Virus record (IMG/VR): IMGVR_UViG_3300025892_000037
Location: 1 to 47,241 of that record
Direction: 5' to 3' (one strand)
Source of the DNA: a virus
Length of the DNA: 47,241 bases
Positions 16,046-25,260 of the stretch are shown here, one piece after another. The notes beneath the pieces were generated by a model. The model searched no databases. It saw only the letters and a list, made by a program, of their open reading frames with translations, and was not told where the DNA came from. The number at the start of each line of letters is the position of its first letter. The first letter of the stretch is position 1. The position numbers and the translations under genes were made by a program.

Positions 16046-17526
16046 ATAGCGTTTTCTTTAATATATTTTAACCACCCTTCTTGTCGTTTTAATATCCATT
16101 CTCTAAACTTTTTACCATCTTCAAGCATACCTGGATTACCAAACAGTTCTTCAAACTTAACATCATAATTAGATACAGTATTTAATCCTTGTCCAAATGC
16201 AATTGCGTTATAGTGTGCATTGAACGGAATAACTCTACTCTCTTTGTGTGTAGATGTATAAAACTCATCGGCCGCATTATTGTTCTTTAGTTTATGAAGG
16301 TGTGCATCTTTCCAATATGGTGTATCATCTCTTGTAGCATACTGATAGTGCATTACTACAAAGTCTGCAAAATCATCAAATCTATTTCCCATGGCGTAAT
16401 TAAATGCAGCCTTCTCACCACCATTAAACACACCTCGTTGTAAGCACTTGACAAGCGTATTAAGTGATTCGTGTGTAGTTAATAACCCACCAGACTCTAA
16501 TGGTTCTATAAACCCTGCAGCCAACCCTATTGCAACAACATTTTGTTTTGCCATTCTTTCTTGTCTGCCATGTTTCCAAGTTAATAATCTAAACTGTAAC
16601 TCATCATCTCTATTCAGATGTTCTTTAAATTCTTCTAGTGCCTGGTCATTATCAACATATCTACTAGAAAAAACATATCCTGTTCCTGTTCTATTTGCAG
16701 TTGGTGTATTCCAAACCCAACCGTTGTTTAATGTAGTGCAGTTTGTATGATACTGATTTGGATAACTTTCAGGAAGTTGTGTTACCCAAGCACTATCGTT
16801 TACTAACCCACCACCATAATCTCTAAATTTACTACCAATAGCATTCATTAATAGTGCTTTAAATCCTGTACAATCTATCCACAAATCAGATGTGAGTGCA
16901 TTATCAGCTCTAAAAGGCACACCAGGAGAAGCAACATCACAATGAATTCTTTCGATACCTTGATTATTAGTATCAATCGCATATACAGTTTGACTAATAA
17001 TTTTTACGCCTCTAGGAAGGCAGTATTCATTTTTTAACCATTGTGCAAACTTGACCGCATCAAAATGATAAGCAGAGTTTTGTTTTAAATCCCAACCTTC
17101 CATTCTTTCAACTAAAAGATTGTTCTCTGCCATAAGTGCGGCCGGAAAGAAAACTTCTGCCCATTCGTTGTCTGGCACATCTTCTGCTAATCTACTGAAA
17201 TTATAATAATCAAAATCAGTATCATCTGCATATTGAGGCATACCAAATGGATAGTGAAAGTGTCCGCCTTTGCCATCCCAGTTTTCAAATCTTATTGATA
17301 TCTTGTGAGTTGCATTACAGGCGTCCATCCAATCTTCGTCTTTTATTCCAAGACTATACATCCATGGTCGAATGTATTGTAGTGTGCTTTCACCAACACC
17401 AATTGTAGGAAAATCAGGAGATTCTACTACAATTATTTCTTTATCGGGGAATGCGTTTATTAGCGAAGCGGCAGACATCCAACCTGCACTACCACCACCT
17501 ATTATTGTGATTTTGTCTACTTTCAT
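16042..17526 (-). CDS. Flavin-dependent halogenase (tryptophan halogenase family)
   Basis: FAD-dependent enzyme that makes hypohalous acid from FADH2, O2 and halide and adds halogen to an aromatic substrate. The 494 residues contain the FAD-binding GGGSAGWMSA (10-19), the lysine that carries the halogenating species in NATHKISIRF (K75), the family fingerprint WVWNTP (W270-x-W272-x2-P275) that suppresses monooxygenase activity, and GFIEPLESGG (338-347) with the expected catalytic glutamate near 341. The length fits the family. A marine viral relative, VirX1 of a cyanophage, is known to halogenate in vitro. No flavin reductase is visible nearby, so reduced FAD would come from the host. Downstream oxygenase overlaps by 4 bp. 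Confidence 0.92.
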   Translation of the reverse strand: MKVDKITIIGGGSAGWMSAASLINAFPDKEIIVVESPDFPTIGVGESTLQYIRPWMYSLGIKDEDWMDACNATHKISIRFENWDGKGGHFHYPFGMPQYADDTDFDYYNFSRLAEDVPDNEWAEVFFPAALMAENNLLVERMEGWDLKQNSAYHFDAVKFAQWLKNEYCLPRGVKIISQTVYAIDTNNQGIERIHCDVASPGVPFRADNALTSDLWIDCTGFKALLMNAIGSKFRDYGGGLVNDSAWVTQLPESYPNQYHTNCTTLNNGWVWNTPTANRTGTGYVFSSRYVDNDQALEEFKEHLNRDDELQFRLLTWKHGRQERMAKQNVVAIGLAAGFIEPLESGGLLTTHESLNTLVKCLQRGVFNGGEKAAFNYAMGNRFDDFADFVVMHYQYATRDDTPYWKDAHLHKLKNNNAADEFYTSTHKESRVIPFNAHYNAIAFGQGLNTVSNYDVKFEELFGNPGMLEDGKKFREWILKRQEGWLKYIKENAI

Positions 17527-17554
17527 TATATAATCAATTGTTAATTTATGTTTA

Positions 17555-17562
17555 TATTTATG
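17555..17562 (-). promoter_or_regulatory. Variant late-type promoter CATAAATA
   Basis: One mismatch from TATAAATA, on the minus strand 29 bp upstream of the halogenase start in a 57-bp AT-rich gap; the spacing matches that of the exact sites. Confidence 0.4.
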
Positions 17563-17583
17563 TCATCCAAATGATGACAAGAT

Positions 17584-18570
17584 TTAACTTCTCCAGCTAC
17601 TAGTGCTTCTTGTAGTAGTATTTACAGTATTAGTTCCACCAGAGGCATTCACAGATGTACTAGAACATGAGCGAAGTTCTACTAACGGTCCGCCTAGACC
17701 ATTTACTGAATTACCACCAACATCACTTCCGTTACTTCCAAAACCGCCCCCAGAACCACCAGCGTTACCGCCGTGAGAAGAACCATCGCCACCTTGAGCA
17801 CTACGATTGTGTCCTGCACCATCGCCACCCCATTTAGGACAACAATTGTTATGTCCTGCACCCCAGCCGCCACCAGCACCACCCCCGCCACCACCTTTCA
17901 TGGTTGCGTTGTTAGTGATGTTTATAGTACAACTGTCTTGGTCGATTGCCACAACACCAGCTCCTCCAGTACCCCCACTTACATGTTGATAATGTCCGTG
18001 CCAAGGTCCGTGATTATTGTGAGGTCCGTGTCCGCCCATTCCTGAACCGCCCTCAAATGTTCCGTTATTTACAATATTAAATGTTGCACTATTTGGTAAG
18101 CCTTCAATAGTTAGACAACCACGAGATGTTCCCGCTCTTTGACTTTGTCCACCCCAAGGCACTCTTTCTGGACTTCCTGAACCACCATTACCTGAATCGC
18201 CATGGTCTGAACCAATACTACTAGATTGATAGTTATAATTTCCTAATCGAGTATTGTTGCCTGCCGTACTAGAACCTTTCATAGTTACGCCACTATTGAT
18301 GGTAATATTAAAGACAGTATTGCCTGCAATCTCAGAACTACTGTGGCCTGCGGAATCTAAAGCGTCATACAGGTCGAAGTTTAATTGTGAGCTTGAAATT
18401 GTTAAACTGATTGCAGCTGATGTGCCATAAAAGTCTGATACTGTTAGTTCTCCAGAAGATGGAACTCCAGAAGCCGCATCATAGTATTCACTTAACGCAT
18501 CAGGTTCATCTCCGCCGAACTCATCTGATATATCTTTTATAGATAGTTGTCCTGAGTTTGCTAATGCCAT
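17584..18570 (-). CDS. Glycine-rich adhesin-like tail-fibre protein, second copy
   Basis: A 328-residue protein. Its N-terminal 50 residues (SGQLSIKDISDEFGG, ALSEYY, PSSGELTVSDFYGTS) share the attachment pattern of the 10486-11406 protein. A middle beta-rich segment (about 55-180) is followed by Gly/His/Asn-rich stretches such as GMGGHGPHNNHGPWHGH and GGGGGGAGGGWGAGHNN. The histidines could bind metal. It starts in the stop codon of fibre B (1-bp overlap), and the halogenase follows. By analogy with gp38-type adhesins I infer a receptor-binding tip for fibre B. Confidence 0.68.
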   Translation of the reverse strand: MALANSGQLSIKDISDEFGGDEPDALSEYYDAASGVPSSGELTVSDFYGTSAAISLTISSSQLNFDLYDALDSAGHSSSEIAGNTVFNITINSGVTMKGSSTAGNNTRLGNYNYQSSSIGSDHGDSGNGGSGSPERVPWGGQSQRAGTSRGCLTIEGLPNSATFNIVNNGTFEGGSGMGGHGPHNNHGPWHGHYQHVSGGTGGAGVVAIDQDSCTINITNNATMKGGGGGGAGGGWGAGHNNCCPKWGGDGAGHNRSAQGGDGSSHGGNAGGSGGGFGSNGSDVGGNSVNGLGGPLVELRSCSSTSVNASGGTNTVNTTTRSTSSWRS

Positions 18571-21500
18571 TATTTATTCTCCAGTTTTTCGACTTTTGCA
18601 GTCAACTCCTTGATTGCCTCTACTAATAGACCGATTGTTTGGTCGTATTGTAGAACTTTGTATTCTTGACCGTCATCTTGTTTAAGTGGTAATTGTTTTT
18701 CTGATACTGCCGAAGGTAATACTTTTTCGACATCTTGTGCAATAAGTCCAGCAGACTCTTTACCATCTGGTGTATATGTAAATGTCATACCACGCAGTTG
18801 TCCGACTTTAGATAGTGCATCTTCAATAGGTTGTATGTTTTCTTTTAGTCTTTCATCTGAAATAGTTCCTGAGAAAGCAATAACATCATTGTCAACATGT
18901 AAGTCACCATCTGCCTCAAGTCGCATTTCTTCGTTACCGTTGACTACAAATCCCACATGAGCATTATTACTCCAACCAATGTAATCGCCACCATCTAAAC
19001 CAATTGCTGAGACTCCGTGTCCACTTAAATCACCTAGTGAATTAGACAATTTATCATTAGTTACTGCATCATCTGCTATTTTGGCTGTTGTTACATTACC
19101 ACCAGCAATTTTAGCTGTAGTAACTGCTTCACTAGCTATATGTTGGGCATCAATACTACCATCTGTGTAATGTTCTGAGTCAATAGCATCATTAGCAATC
19201 TTAGCATTTGTAATACAATCGGCAGATAGGTGAGCTGTGTCAATAGAACCATCCACATAATGTTCTGAATCAATTGAGTCATCTGCTAAATCAGCTATAA
19301 GTGTTCCTGTTACTGTTGCACCAGTATTAGTTGTTTCAAATTTCTTAGAGTTATTGTAGTATAAATCTACTGAACCATCAACATCTCCTCTAATAATAGT
19401 TTCACTACCACCTTCATTCTGTACATAAAAATTACCATTCGTCAAAAGGAGCAGATTTCCTGTACCTTTATCGACTATTTTACTATCACTACCATCGTGA
19501 TAAATCTCTAAGTCAGCACTTGCGCCATATGTAGCTTTAACATTATCTCCACTTACAATATTACCTGTCATAGTGCCACCAGCTAATGCTAGTTTTGCAT
19601 CTAACTGTGTTTGAATTGCACTTGTAACACCATCCACATAATTTAATTCTGCTGGTGTAGCAGTAATTGCAGTAGCAGAAGCAGCCGCAAGAACAGGTAA
19701 AGTGCCTGATACATTCGGTAGTGATATTGTTCTATCGCCAGTCGCATCAACAGATGTCAGAGTTGTTTCATGTGCATCAGCAGTTGCGCCTTCAAACACA
19801 ACAGCGTTGTTGGCGTTCATTGTTACTGAATTGGTAATAGTTTGAGTTCCAGTAACAACAAGGTTTGTGGCCGATAGTGTTCCTGTACTTGGGTTATATG
19901 TTAAGTTGCCATCAGATTCAAGTCCAACATTACCACCATCTGCATCTGCACCAGCAACGAATGTAATAACATTATTTTCGTTAGTCGATTCGTTGTCCGT
20001 AACAGTAACAGTCGTTGCAACAGCAGCCGTTCCAGAGTAACCACTTGAAGTAATAGTACCAAGTGAAGAACCGCCATCAGCGAATGTGATTGTACCGCCA
20101 TCTGCATCTAAAGTAATACCACCAGATGAATCTAAAGTAACTGTAGTACCTGCCATCTCAGCAGTGCCGTCAGCAGTAATCTGAATATTTGCAGCTGCGG
20201 CGTTATCGTCAGTAGTTACAATGTCTAGTGTTCCGTTAGTACCTACTGTTAATGTTGCAGTATCACTAGTAGAACCAGTCATTGTAATAACTTTACCATT
20301 TACAGCAACATCATCTACAGTTAATGCGCCACCAGTAATTGCACCAGTTGTTGTAATTGCAGAAGAGCCGTTGTCGATTGAACCAAAGCCTGAAGTAATT
20401 GAACCAGAGTCTAATGCACCGACAGTAGTTGCAGCTGTTGTAACAAGATTTGGCATAGCAGTAATCTCGTCATCAAAATAAGCGGCGAGGTCTGTAACGG
20501 CAACTTGAACCATAGTTCCGTTGTCATTCATTACAACTCTATCAGCATCAGCAACTGTTGTGGATGTTGCACTTGTATCACCATCTATTATGTTTAGTTC
20601 AGCAGTTGTAACATTTGCACCATCTAAAATCTCTAATTCTGCCTCTGATATTCCAGCAGAACCAATAGTGATTGTACCTGATATATCAACATTACCATTG
20701 ATGTCGATAGTTGTGGCATTAATTTCGATTTCTGTGTCTGATACTAGGTCTAAAACACCATCAGCACTTTGATGAATGTATGTTCCTGAATCACCAAACT
20801 GTAATTGTCTTGTACTGTTTAAAAGAATACCTGTATCTGCAACATGAGTTAGTGTTGTATCTTGGTCATCACCGAGATTAATAACAGCGCCGTCTGCCAA
20901 AAATAGGTCAGAGAATTCTAATGCGGATGTACCTAGAGTAGCACCATCACTTGCATCAGGAACAAAGGCTGTTGTTGCAGTATATGTTGCCTGTTGAGCA
21001 GGGTTTGCCCAAGATAATACTCCTGAAGCATTAGTACTTAAAACATATCCTGATGTGCCATCAGCAGTTGGTAAAGTATAAGTTACATCACCAGACTGTG
21101 TGCCTACTTGAAATGCAGTATAGTTTGTACCATTGTCTGTATCTTCATATAATCTTAATTGACCAGGACCAGTAGAGCCGTTTGCAATCGCAACAAAACC
21201 AGCATCATCAATTTCTAAAATTGTTCTACCGTCATATTGTTGAAATCTCATGTTCTTAGCATCAGTCATTGATTTCATAATGGTATGAGAAGAACTCTCA
21301 GAGAAAGAGAACGCTTCGTTGCCACCAATCTTAAAGTCGATTCTATCATCAGAATCAGCAGTCATAGATGTATCAGCATCACCATCTAAGATTAACTCAG
21401 TACCGTTTAAATCATTTGCCAACGGAGCAGTTACACTCGTGTTGGTCTTATCGTTGATTACATAGATAGCATCACCACTCGCAGGCGCAGTCGAAAAGGT

Positions 21501-21722
21501 AATTCGTTTGTATTCGCTACTTCCATCAAGACCTAAAGTAAAGGCCTTGCCGATTCCAGGCTCTTGTCTAATGTTGTTGACATAAACTTCTAATGCGTTT
21601 TCGGCGCCAGAGGAAACCTCGACTGCCATGTCAAATGTGGTTGTGGAACCATCACCAGTAAAACTATCCTTTGTAGGAGTATTGGTGTATTCCTGAAATG
21701 GGTGTTGTCCTATGTAGGGCAT
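18570..21722 (-). CDS. Long tail fibre with C-terminal S74 chaperone domain (fibre B)
   Basis: A 1050-residue fibre. The N-terminus (MPYIGQHPFQEYTNTPTKDS, GDGSTTTFDMA) resembles fibre A. The shaft carries TAELNIIDG units, the shared cassette, and a distinctive pentad-like stretch of DDSIDSEHYVDGSIDTAHLS and IANDAIDSEHYTDGSIDAQH type repeats typical of fibre shafts. The C-terminal 96 residues form an S74 domain starting SDERLK, with Ser955/Lys960 as the self-cleavage pair, GLIAQDVEKVLPSAV and a terminal coiled coil. The S74 domain differs clearly from those of fibres A and C, so released chaperones are not interchangeable copies. Confidence 0.9.
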   Translation of the reverse strand: MPYIGQHPFQEYTNTPTKDSFTGDGSTTTFDMAVEVSSGAENALEVYVNNIRQEPGIGKAFTLGLDGSSEYKRITFSTAPASGDAIYVINDKTNTSVTAPLANDLNGTELILDGDADTSMTADSDDRIDFKIGGNEAFSFSESSSHTIMKSMTDAKNMRFQQYDGRTILEIDDAGFVAIANGSTGPGQLRLYEDTDNGTNYTAFQVGTQSGDVTYTLPTADGTSGYVLSTNASGVLSWANPAQQATYTATTAFVPDASDGATLGTSALEFSDLFLADGAVINLGDDQDTTLTHVADTGILLNSTRQLQFGDSGTYIHQSADGVLDLVSDTEIEINATTIDINGNVDISGTITIGSAGISEAELEILDGANVTTAELNIIDGDTSATSTTVADADRVVMNDNGTMVQVAVTDLAAYFDDEITAMPNLVTTAATTVGALDSGSITSGFGSIDNGSSAITTTGAITGGALTVDDVAVNGKVITMTGSTSDTATLTVGTNGTLDIVTTDDNAAAANIQITADGTAEMAGTTVTLDSSGGITLDADGGTITFADGGSSLGTITSSGYSGTAAVATTVTVTDNESTNENNVITFVAGADADGGNVGLESDGNLTYNPSTGTLSATNLVVTGTQTITNSVTMNANNAVVFEGATADAHETTLTSVDATGDRTISLPNVSGTLPVLAAASATAITATPAELNYVDGVTSAIQTQLDAKLALAGGTMTGNIVSGDNVKATYGASADLEIYHDGSDSKIVDKGTGNLLLLTNGNFYVQNEGGSETIIRGDVDGSVDLYYNNSKKFETTNTGATVTGTLIADLADDSIDSEHYVDGSIDTAHLSADCITNAKIANDAIDSEHYTDGSIDAQHIASEAVTTAKIAGGNVTTAKIADDAVTNDKLSNSLGDLSGHGVSAIGLDGGDYIGWSNNAHVGFVVNGNEEMRLEADGDLHVDNDVIAFSGTISDERLKENIQPIEDALSKVGQLRGMTFTYTPDGKESAGLIAQDVEKVLPSAVSEKQLPLKQDDGQEYKVLQYDQTIGLLVEAIKELTAKVEKLENK
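19648..20322 (-). repeat. Fibre cassette, copy B of three
   Basis: Approximate limits of the segment of fibre B closely similar to 12435-13110 and 23536-24215. Same block order: DDVAVNGKVITMTG, ITADGTAEMAGTTV, ADGGSSLGTITSSGYSGTAA, NPSTGTL, FEGATADAHETTL, LPVLAAAS. Confidence 0.75.
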
Positions 21723-21738
21723 TTATTTCTCCTATACT

Positions 21739-22095
21739 TTATACATCTTCTAATATTGAAACGGTGCAGTCCAATGAATTTGTAACACTACAACTCGCTT
21801 TCAAAACATCTGCGTTTGAACCATCATTCATCAGTACTAACTTATTACCTGCCATTACTTCTAATGAAGCACCAGGCGGAATAGTGGCATCCTTAACAAT
21901 GTATACATCATTTGAACCATCTTCATTGTCGATAAAAATACTACCAGTAATACCAGTAGTTGTTTTGTTTGCCAAAGTTATACCAATAACGATTGATTCT
22001 AGGGCAGAAGAACCAGCACCAGCAGGTACCGTGTATATTGCAGCCAGAGATGTCCCCACAGAAGGTGTACATATTCTTTTAAAATCGTTAGCCAT
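21739..22095 (-). CDS. Small beta-rich virion-associated protein
   Basis: A 118-residue product, MANDFKRICTPSVGTSLAAI followed by YTVPAGAGSSALESIVIGIT and an NDVYIVKDATIPPGASLEVM region. The alternating hydrophobic pattern and lack of signal peptide suggest an all-beta capsid, baseplate or fibre accessory protein. Similar small proteins stand beside fibre genes in marine T4-like phages. It lies between fibres B and C, 27 bp downstream of a TATAAATA site. Precise role unknown. Confidence 0.6.
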   Translation of the reverse strand: MANDFKRICTPSVGTSLAAIYTVPAGAGSSALESIVIGITLANKTTTGITGSIFIDNEDGSNDVYIVKDATIPPGASLEVMAGNKLVLMNDGSNADVLKASCSVTNSLDCTVSILEDV

Positions 22096-22121
22096 GTTAT
22101 TTTCCTTTTATCTAATTGTTA

Positions 22122-22129
22122 TATTTATA
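22122..22129 (-). promoter_or_regulatory. Late-type promoter TATAAATA
   Basis: Exact minus-strand copy in the 34-bp gap, 27 bp upstream of the start at 22095. It would serve the small structural gene and fibre B. Confidence 0.7.
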
Positions 22130-25100
22130 CTAGCCCTTAAGCGTCTGTATTTCATCTTGTAGTGTATCTACTTTATCACTTAACTCTTTAATAGACTCAA
22201 TTAATACACCAACTAAGTTACCATAAGATACAGATAGTGTTTTATCTTCGTCATCATTTTCTTTTACGACTACTGGGAACACTTCTTGCATCTCTTGTGC
22301 GATAACACCAGTACCAGGTAGGTCATTGTTATCATTTCTTGTAAATGTAACACCACGCATACTATTCACTTTATCAAGAGCATCAGTAATTGTTTCTACA
22401 TTATCTTTAAGTCTTGCATCCGAGAACGCAGTTACATCATTGTTAAATGTAGCCGCACCAGCAGCAGACATATCAAATGAAACAGCATTGATAGTTGAAC
22501 CGCCATCATTACCTCTGATTTTAATATCATGGTCTTGGCCAGCAGATTCAAAGTAAACCTCTGTAGAATTAAATTCTATTGATGCAAACTTAGTTCCTCC
22601 GTCTTTGAATTCAACATCACCGCCGTCAGCGTCTAGTATAATATCTCCAGAAGCATCAACTGTGAAATTACCCGTTCTTGTAATTGTGTCTATCACAGGT
22701 GATGTTAATGTCTTATTTGTAAGTGTTGCAGTTGAAGCCGCAGAAACTAGATAAGAGTTACCACCAGTACTTGGTAGTGTAAGTGTGTTTGTAGCAGATT
22801 CAGAGTGTGGTGCACCAATAAGTGTTTGTGCGTGTGCGTTTGAACTCTCACAATAGAATTTAATTTGTGAAACTGCCGTACCGTCATTTTTAAGGTCGAT
22901 AAGTCCACCAGTTAAGAATAAATCACCACCAGCAGAACTATCTACTCTTAAAAATTCAGTCATAGAGCCGCCATCGTTACCAGTAACTACAAAGTCTTTA
23001 TCTGATACACGACTTGACAAAATAAAATCGCCACCATTTGAACCAACAAGTATTTTTCCAACATTAGTTCCGCCATCATTAAAGAGTATCTCTCCACCAT
23101 CAGCATCAAGATTAATATTAGTAGATGAATCTAAAGTCATATCACCAGTAGAGTTAATACCTACTGTACCATCAGCAGTAATTGTTAAGTTTGCCGCTGC
23201 GGCGGAAGCATCTGTTGTTACTAGACTTGTCGCACCGTTTGTACCAACAGTTGTAACGAAGGTATCGCCAGAAGAACCAGTCATTGTGATGACTTTACCA
23301 TCTACAGCAACATCATCTACAGTTAATGCAGTTAGAGTACCAACTGAAGTAAGATTAGGCATGGCAGTAATCTCATCATCAAAGTATGCAGCCAAATCAG
23401 TAACAGCAACTTGAACCATTGTGCCACCATCATTCATCACAACTCTGTCTGCATCGGCAACAGTAGTAGATGTAGCAGAAGTTCCGCCGTCTACAATATT
23501 AAGTTCTGCGGCCGTTGAAGTAACGCCGTCTAATATGTTTAATTCTTCGGGTGTAGATGTAATTGCGGTAGCAGAAACAGCCGCAAGAACAGGCAAAGTA
23601 CCTGAAACATTAGGCAACGAAATTGTTCTATCGCCAGTTGCATCAATAGATGTTAAAGTTGTTTCATTTGCATCTGCCGTAGAACCTTCAAACACAACAG
23701 CGTTATTGGCGTTCATTGTTACAGAGTTTGTAATCGTTTGCGTTCCAGAAACAACAATATTAGTTGTTGTAAGTGTTCCTGTACTTGGGTTATATGTTAG
23801 ATTACCATCTGATTCTAGTCCTACATTACCACCGTCTGAGTCAGCGCCAGCAACGAATGTTAGAACATTATTCTCATTTGTATCCTCATTGTCTGTTACT
23901 GTTACGGTTGTTGCAACAGCAGCTGTTCCAGAGTAACCACTTGAAGTAATAGTACCAAGTGATGAACCACCATCTGCAAATGTAATTGTTCCGCCATCGG
24001 CATCAAGTGTAATTCCACCAGATGAGTCTAGTGTAACTGTAGTACCTGCCATCTCAGCAGTACCATCAGCAGTAATTTGTATGTTTGCAGCTGCACCACC
24101 AGCATCTGTAGTAACAATATCTAGTGTTCCATTTGTGCCAGCAGTTAGTGTTGCAGTATCAGAGGATGAACCAGTCATTGTAATGACTTTTCCGTTTATG
24201 TTTACATCATCTGCGACTACTACACCACCAGTAATTGTACCAGTTGTTGTGATAGCAGAAGAACCGTTATCGATTGAACCAAATCCTGAAGTAATTGTAC
24301 CAGAATTTAATGCCCCTGTAGAAACAAGATTAGGCATTGCAGTAATCTCGTCATCAAAGTATGCAGCCAAATCTGTAACTGCAACCTGTACCATTGTACC
24401 ATTATCGTTTAGAACTACTCTGTCAGCATCAGCAACAGTAGTTGAAGTTGCACTTGTGTCGCCATCTATTACTGCCAATTCAGCAGTTGTGGCCGCAAGT
24501 CCATCTAAGATTTCTAATTCTGCCTCTGTGATTACAGCCGAACCAATTGTAAGTCCTGTGGTAACTAAAACGCCATTTAGTGTTAGTCCAGTATCAGCAT
24601 TATGAGTAAGTGTAACATCTTGGTCATTACCAAAATAAACTACACCGCCATCTGCAAGATATAAATCAGAAAATTCTAATGAAGCAGAACCTAGTGCCGA
24701 ACCATCTGCACTTGCAGGAGTAAATGAAGCAGCAGCCCAAGATAAAGTTCCTGAACCGTTTGTTGTTAGGTGTGTGTTTGCAACACCATCAGCAGTTGGT
24801 AAAATATAAGTTAGTGAGGCGGTGTTGTTACCTGCCTTGAATCCTGTATAGTGAGAACCTAAATCTGTATCTTCATAAATTCTTATCTCACCAGGACCTG
24901 CAGCTGCACCGTGAACCCCAACATAATTTCCATCATTGATTTCAAATAACTTGTTGCCGTCATATTGTTGAAAGATTATATCTTTTCCGTCAACCATTGG
25001 TTTAACAACTGTGTCGCCAGAACTGTTTGAAAATGAGAAATGTTCTACACCAGCAATTTTAAAGTCGATTCTATCGTCTGTATCTGCTGTTATTGAAGTA

Positions 25101-25225
25101 TCTTGGTCGGCGTCTAAAAGTAATTCAACACCGTTTAAGTCTACCGCGGCTGCGAAATCTGCCAGTTTAGCAGAGGTAACTGCCCCGTCTGTAATTGAGT
25201 TTGCTAATATTTTTGATAGTGCCAT
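22130..25225 (-). CDS. Long tail fibre with C-terminal S74 chaperone domain (fibre C)
   Basis: A 1031-residue fibre. The N-terminus (MALSKILANSITDGAVTSAK) differs from fibres A and B, so its attachment site may differ. The shaft repeats VADADRVVxNDxGTMVQVAV and LAAYFDDEITAMPNL twice, and carries the shared cassette plus a diverged second copy (about 23050-23330). The C-terminal 97 residues are an S74 domain starting SDARLK (Ser935/Lys940), very similar to that of fibre A, including NNDVTAFSDARLK and DEDKTLSVSYGN. It is the first fibre after the two shorter repeat proteins. Confidence 0.9.
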   Translation of the reverse strand: MALSKILANSITDGAVTSAKLADFAAAVDLNGVELLLDADQDTSITADTDDRIDFKIAGVEHFSFSNSSGDTVVKPMVDGKDIIFQQYDGNKLFEINDGNYVGVHGAAAGPGEIRIYEDTDLGSHYTGFKAGNNTASLTYILPTADGVANTHLTTNGSGTLSWAAASFTPASADGSALGSASLEFSDLYLADGGVVYFGNDQDVTLTHNADTGLTLNGVLVTTGLTIGSAVITEAELEILDGLAATTAELAVIDGDTSATSTTVADADRVVLNDNGTMVQVAVTDLAAYFDDEITAMPNLVSTGALNSGTITSGFGSIDNGSSAITTTGTITGGVVVADDVNINGKVITMTGSSSDTATLTAGTNGTLDIVTTDAGGAAANIQITADGTAEMAGTTVTLDSSGGITLDADGGTITFADGGSSLGTITSSGYSGTAAVATTVTVTDNEDTNENNVLTFVAGADSDGGNVGLESDGNLTYNPSTGTLTTTNIVVSGTQTITNSVTMNANNAVVFEGSTADANETTLTSIDATGDRTISLPNVSGTLPVLAAVSATAITSTPEELNILDGVTSTAAELNIVDGGTSATSTTVADADRVVMNDGGTMVQVAVTDLAAYFDDEITAMPNLTSVGTLTALTVDDVAVDGKVITMTGSSGDTFVTTVGTNGATSLVTTDASAAAANLTITADGTVGINSTGDMTLDSSTNINLDADGGEILFNDGGTNVGKILVGSNGGDFILSSRVSDKDFVVTGNDGGSMTEFLRVDSSAGGDLFLTGGLIDLKNDGTAVSQIKFYCESSNAHAQTLIGAPHSESATNTLTLPSTGGNSYLVSAASTATLTNKTLTSPVIDTITRTGNFTVDASGDIILDADGGDVEFKDGGTKFASIEFNSTEVYFESAGQDHDIKIRGNDGGSTINAVSFDMSAAGAATFNNDVTAFSDARLKDNVETITDALDKVNSMRGVTFTRNDNNDLPGTGVIAQEMQEVFPVVVKENDDEDKTLSVSYGNLVGVLIESIKELSDKVDTLQDEIQTLKG
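23536..24215 (-). repeat. Fibre cassette, copy C of three
   Basis: Approximate limits of the segment of fibre C matching 12435-13110 and 19648-20322; it differs mainly at the DDVNINGKVITMTG end. Confidence 0.72.
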
Positions 25226-25248
25226 TGTTTATTCCTATATTATATGAC

Positions 25249-25256
25249 TATTTATA
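25249..25256 (-). promoter_or_regulatory. Late-type promoter TATAAATA
   Basis: Exact minus-strand copy in the gap before fibre C, 24 bp upstream of its start at 25225. Confidence 0.7.
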
Positions 25257-25260
25257 ACAT

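Noticed and set aside
12435-24215. Repeats considered as a CRISPR array or insertion elements
   Set aside because: They are in-frame coding modules within fibre genes, with no short direct repeats with spacers, no terminal inverted repeats and no transposase.
11410-25225. Many open frames on the plus strand opposite the fibre genes (for example 12692-13147, 13655-14140, 24081-24605)
   Set aside because: They are antisense shadows: low-complexity Ser/Val/Pro/Ala products caused by the repeated Thr/Ala/Asp/Gly codons of the fibres, with no ribosome-binding sites and no recognisable domains.
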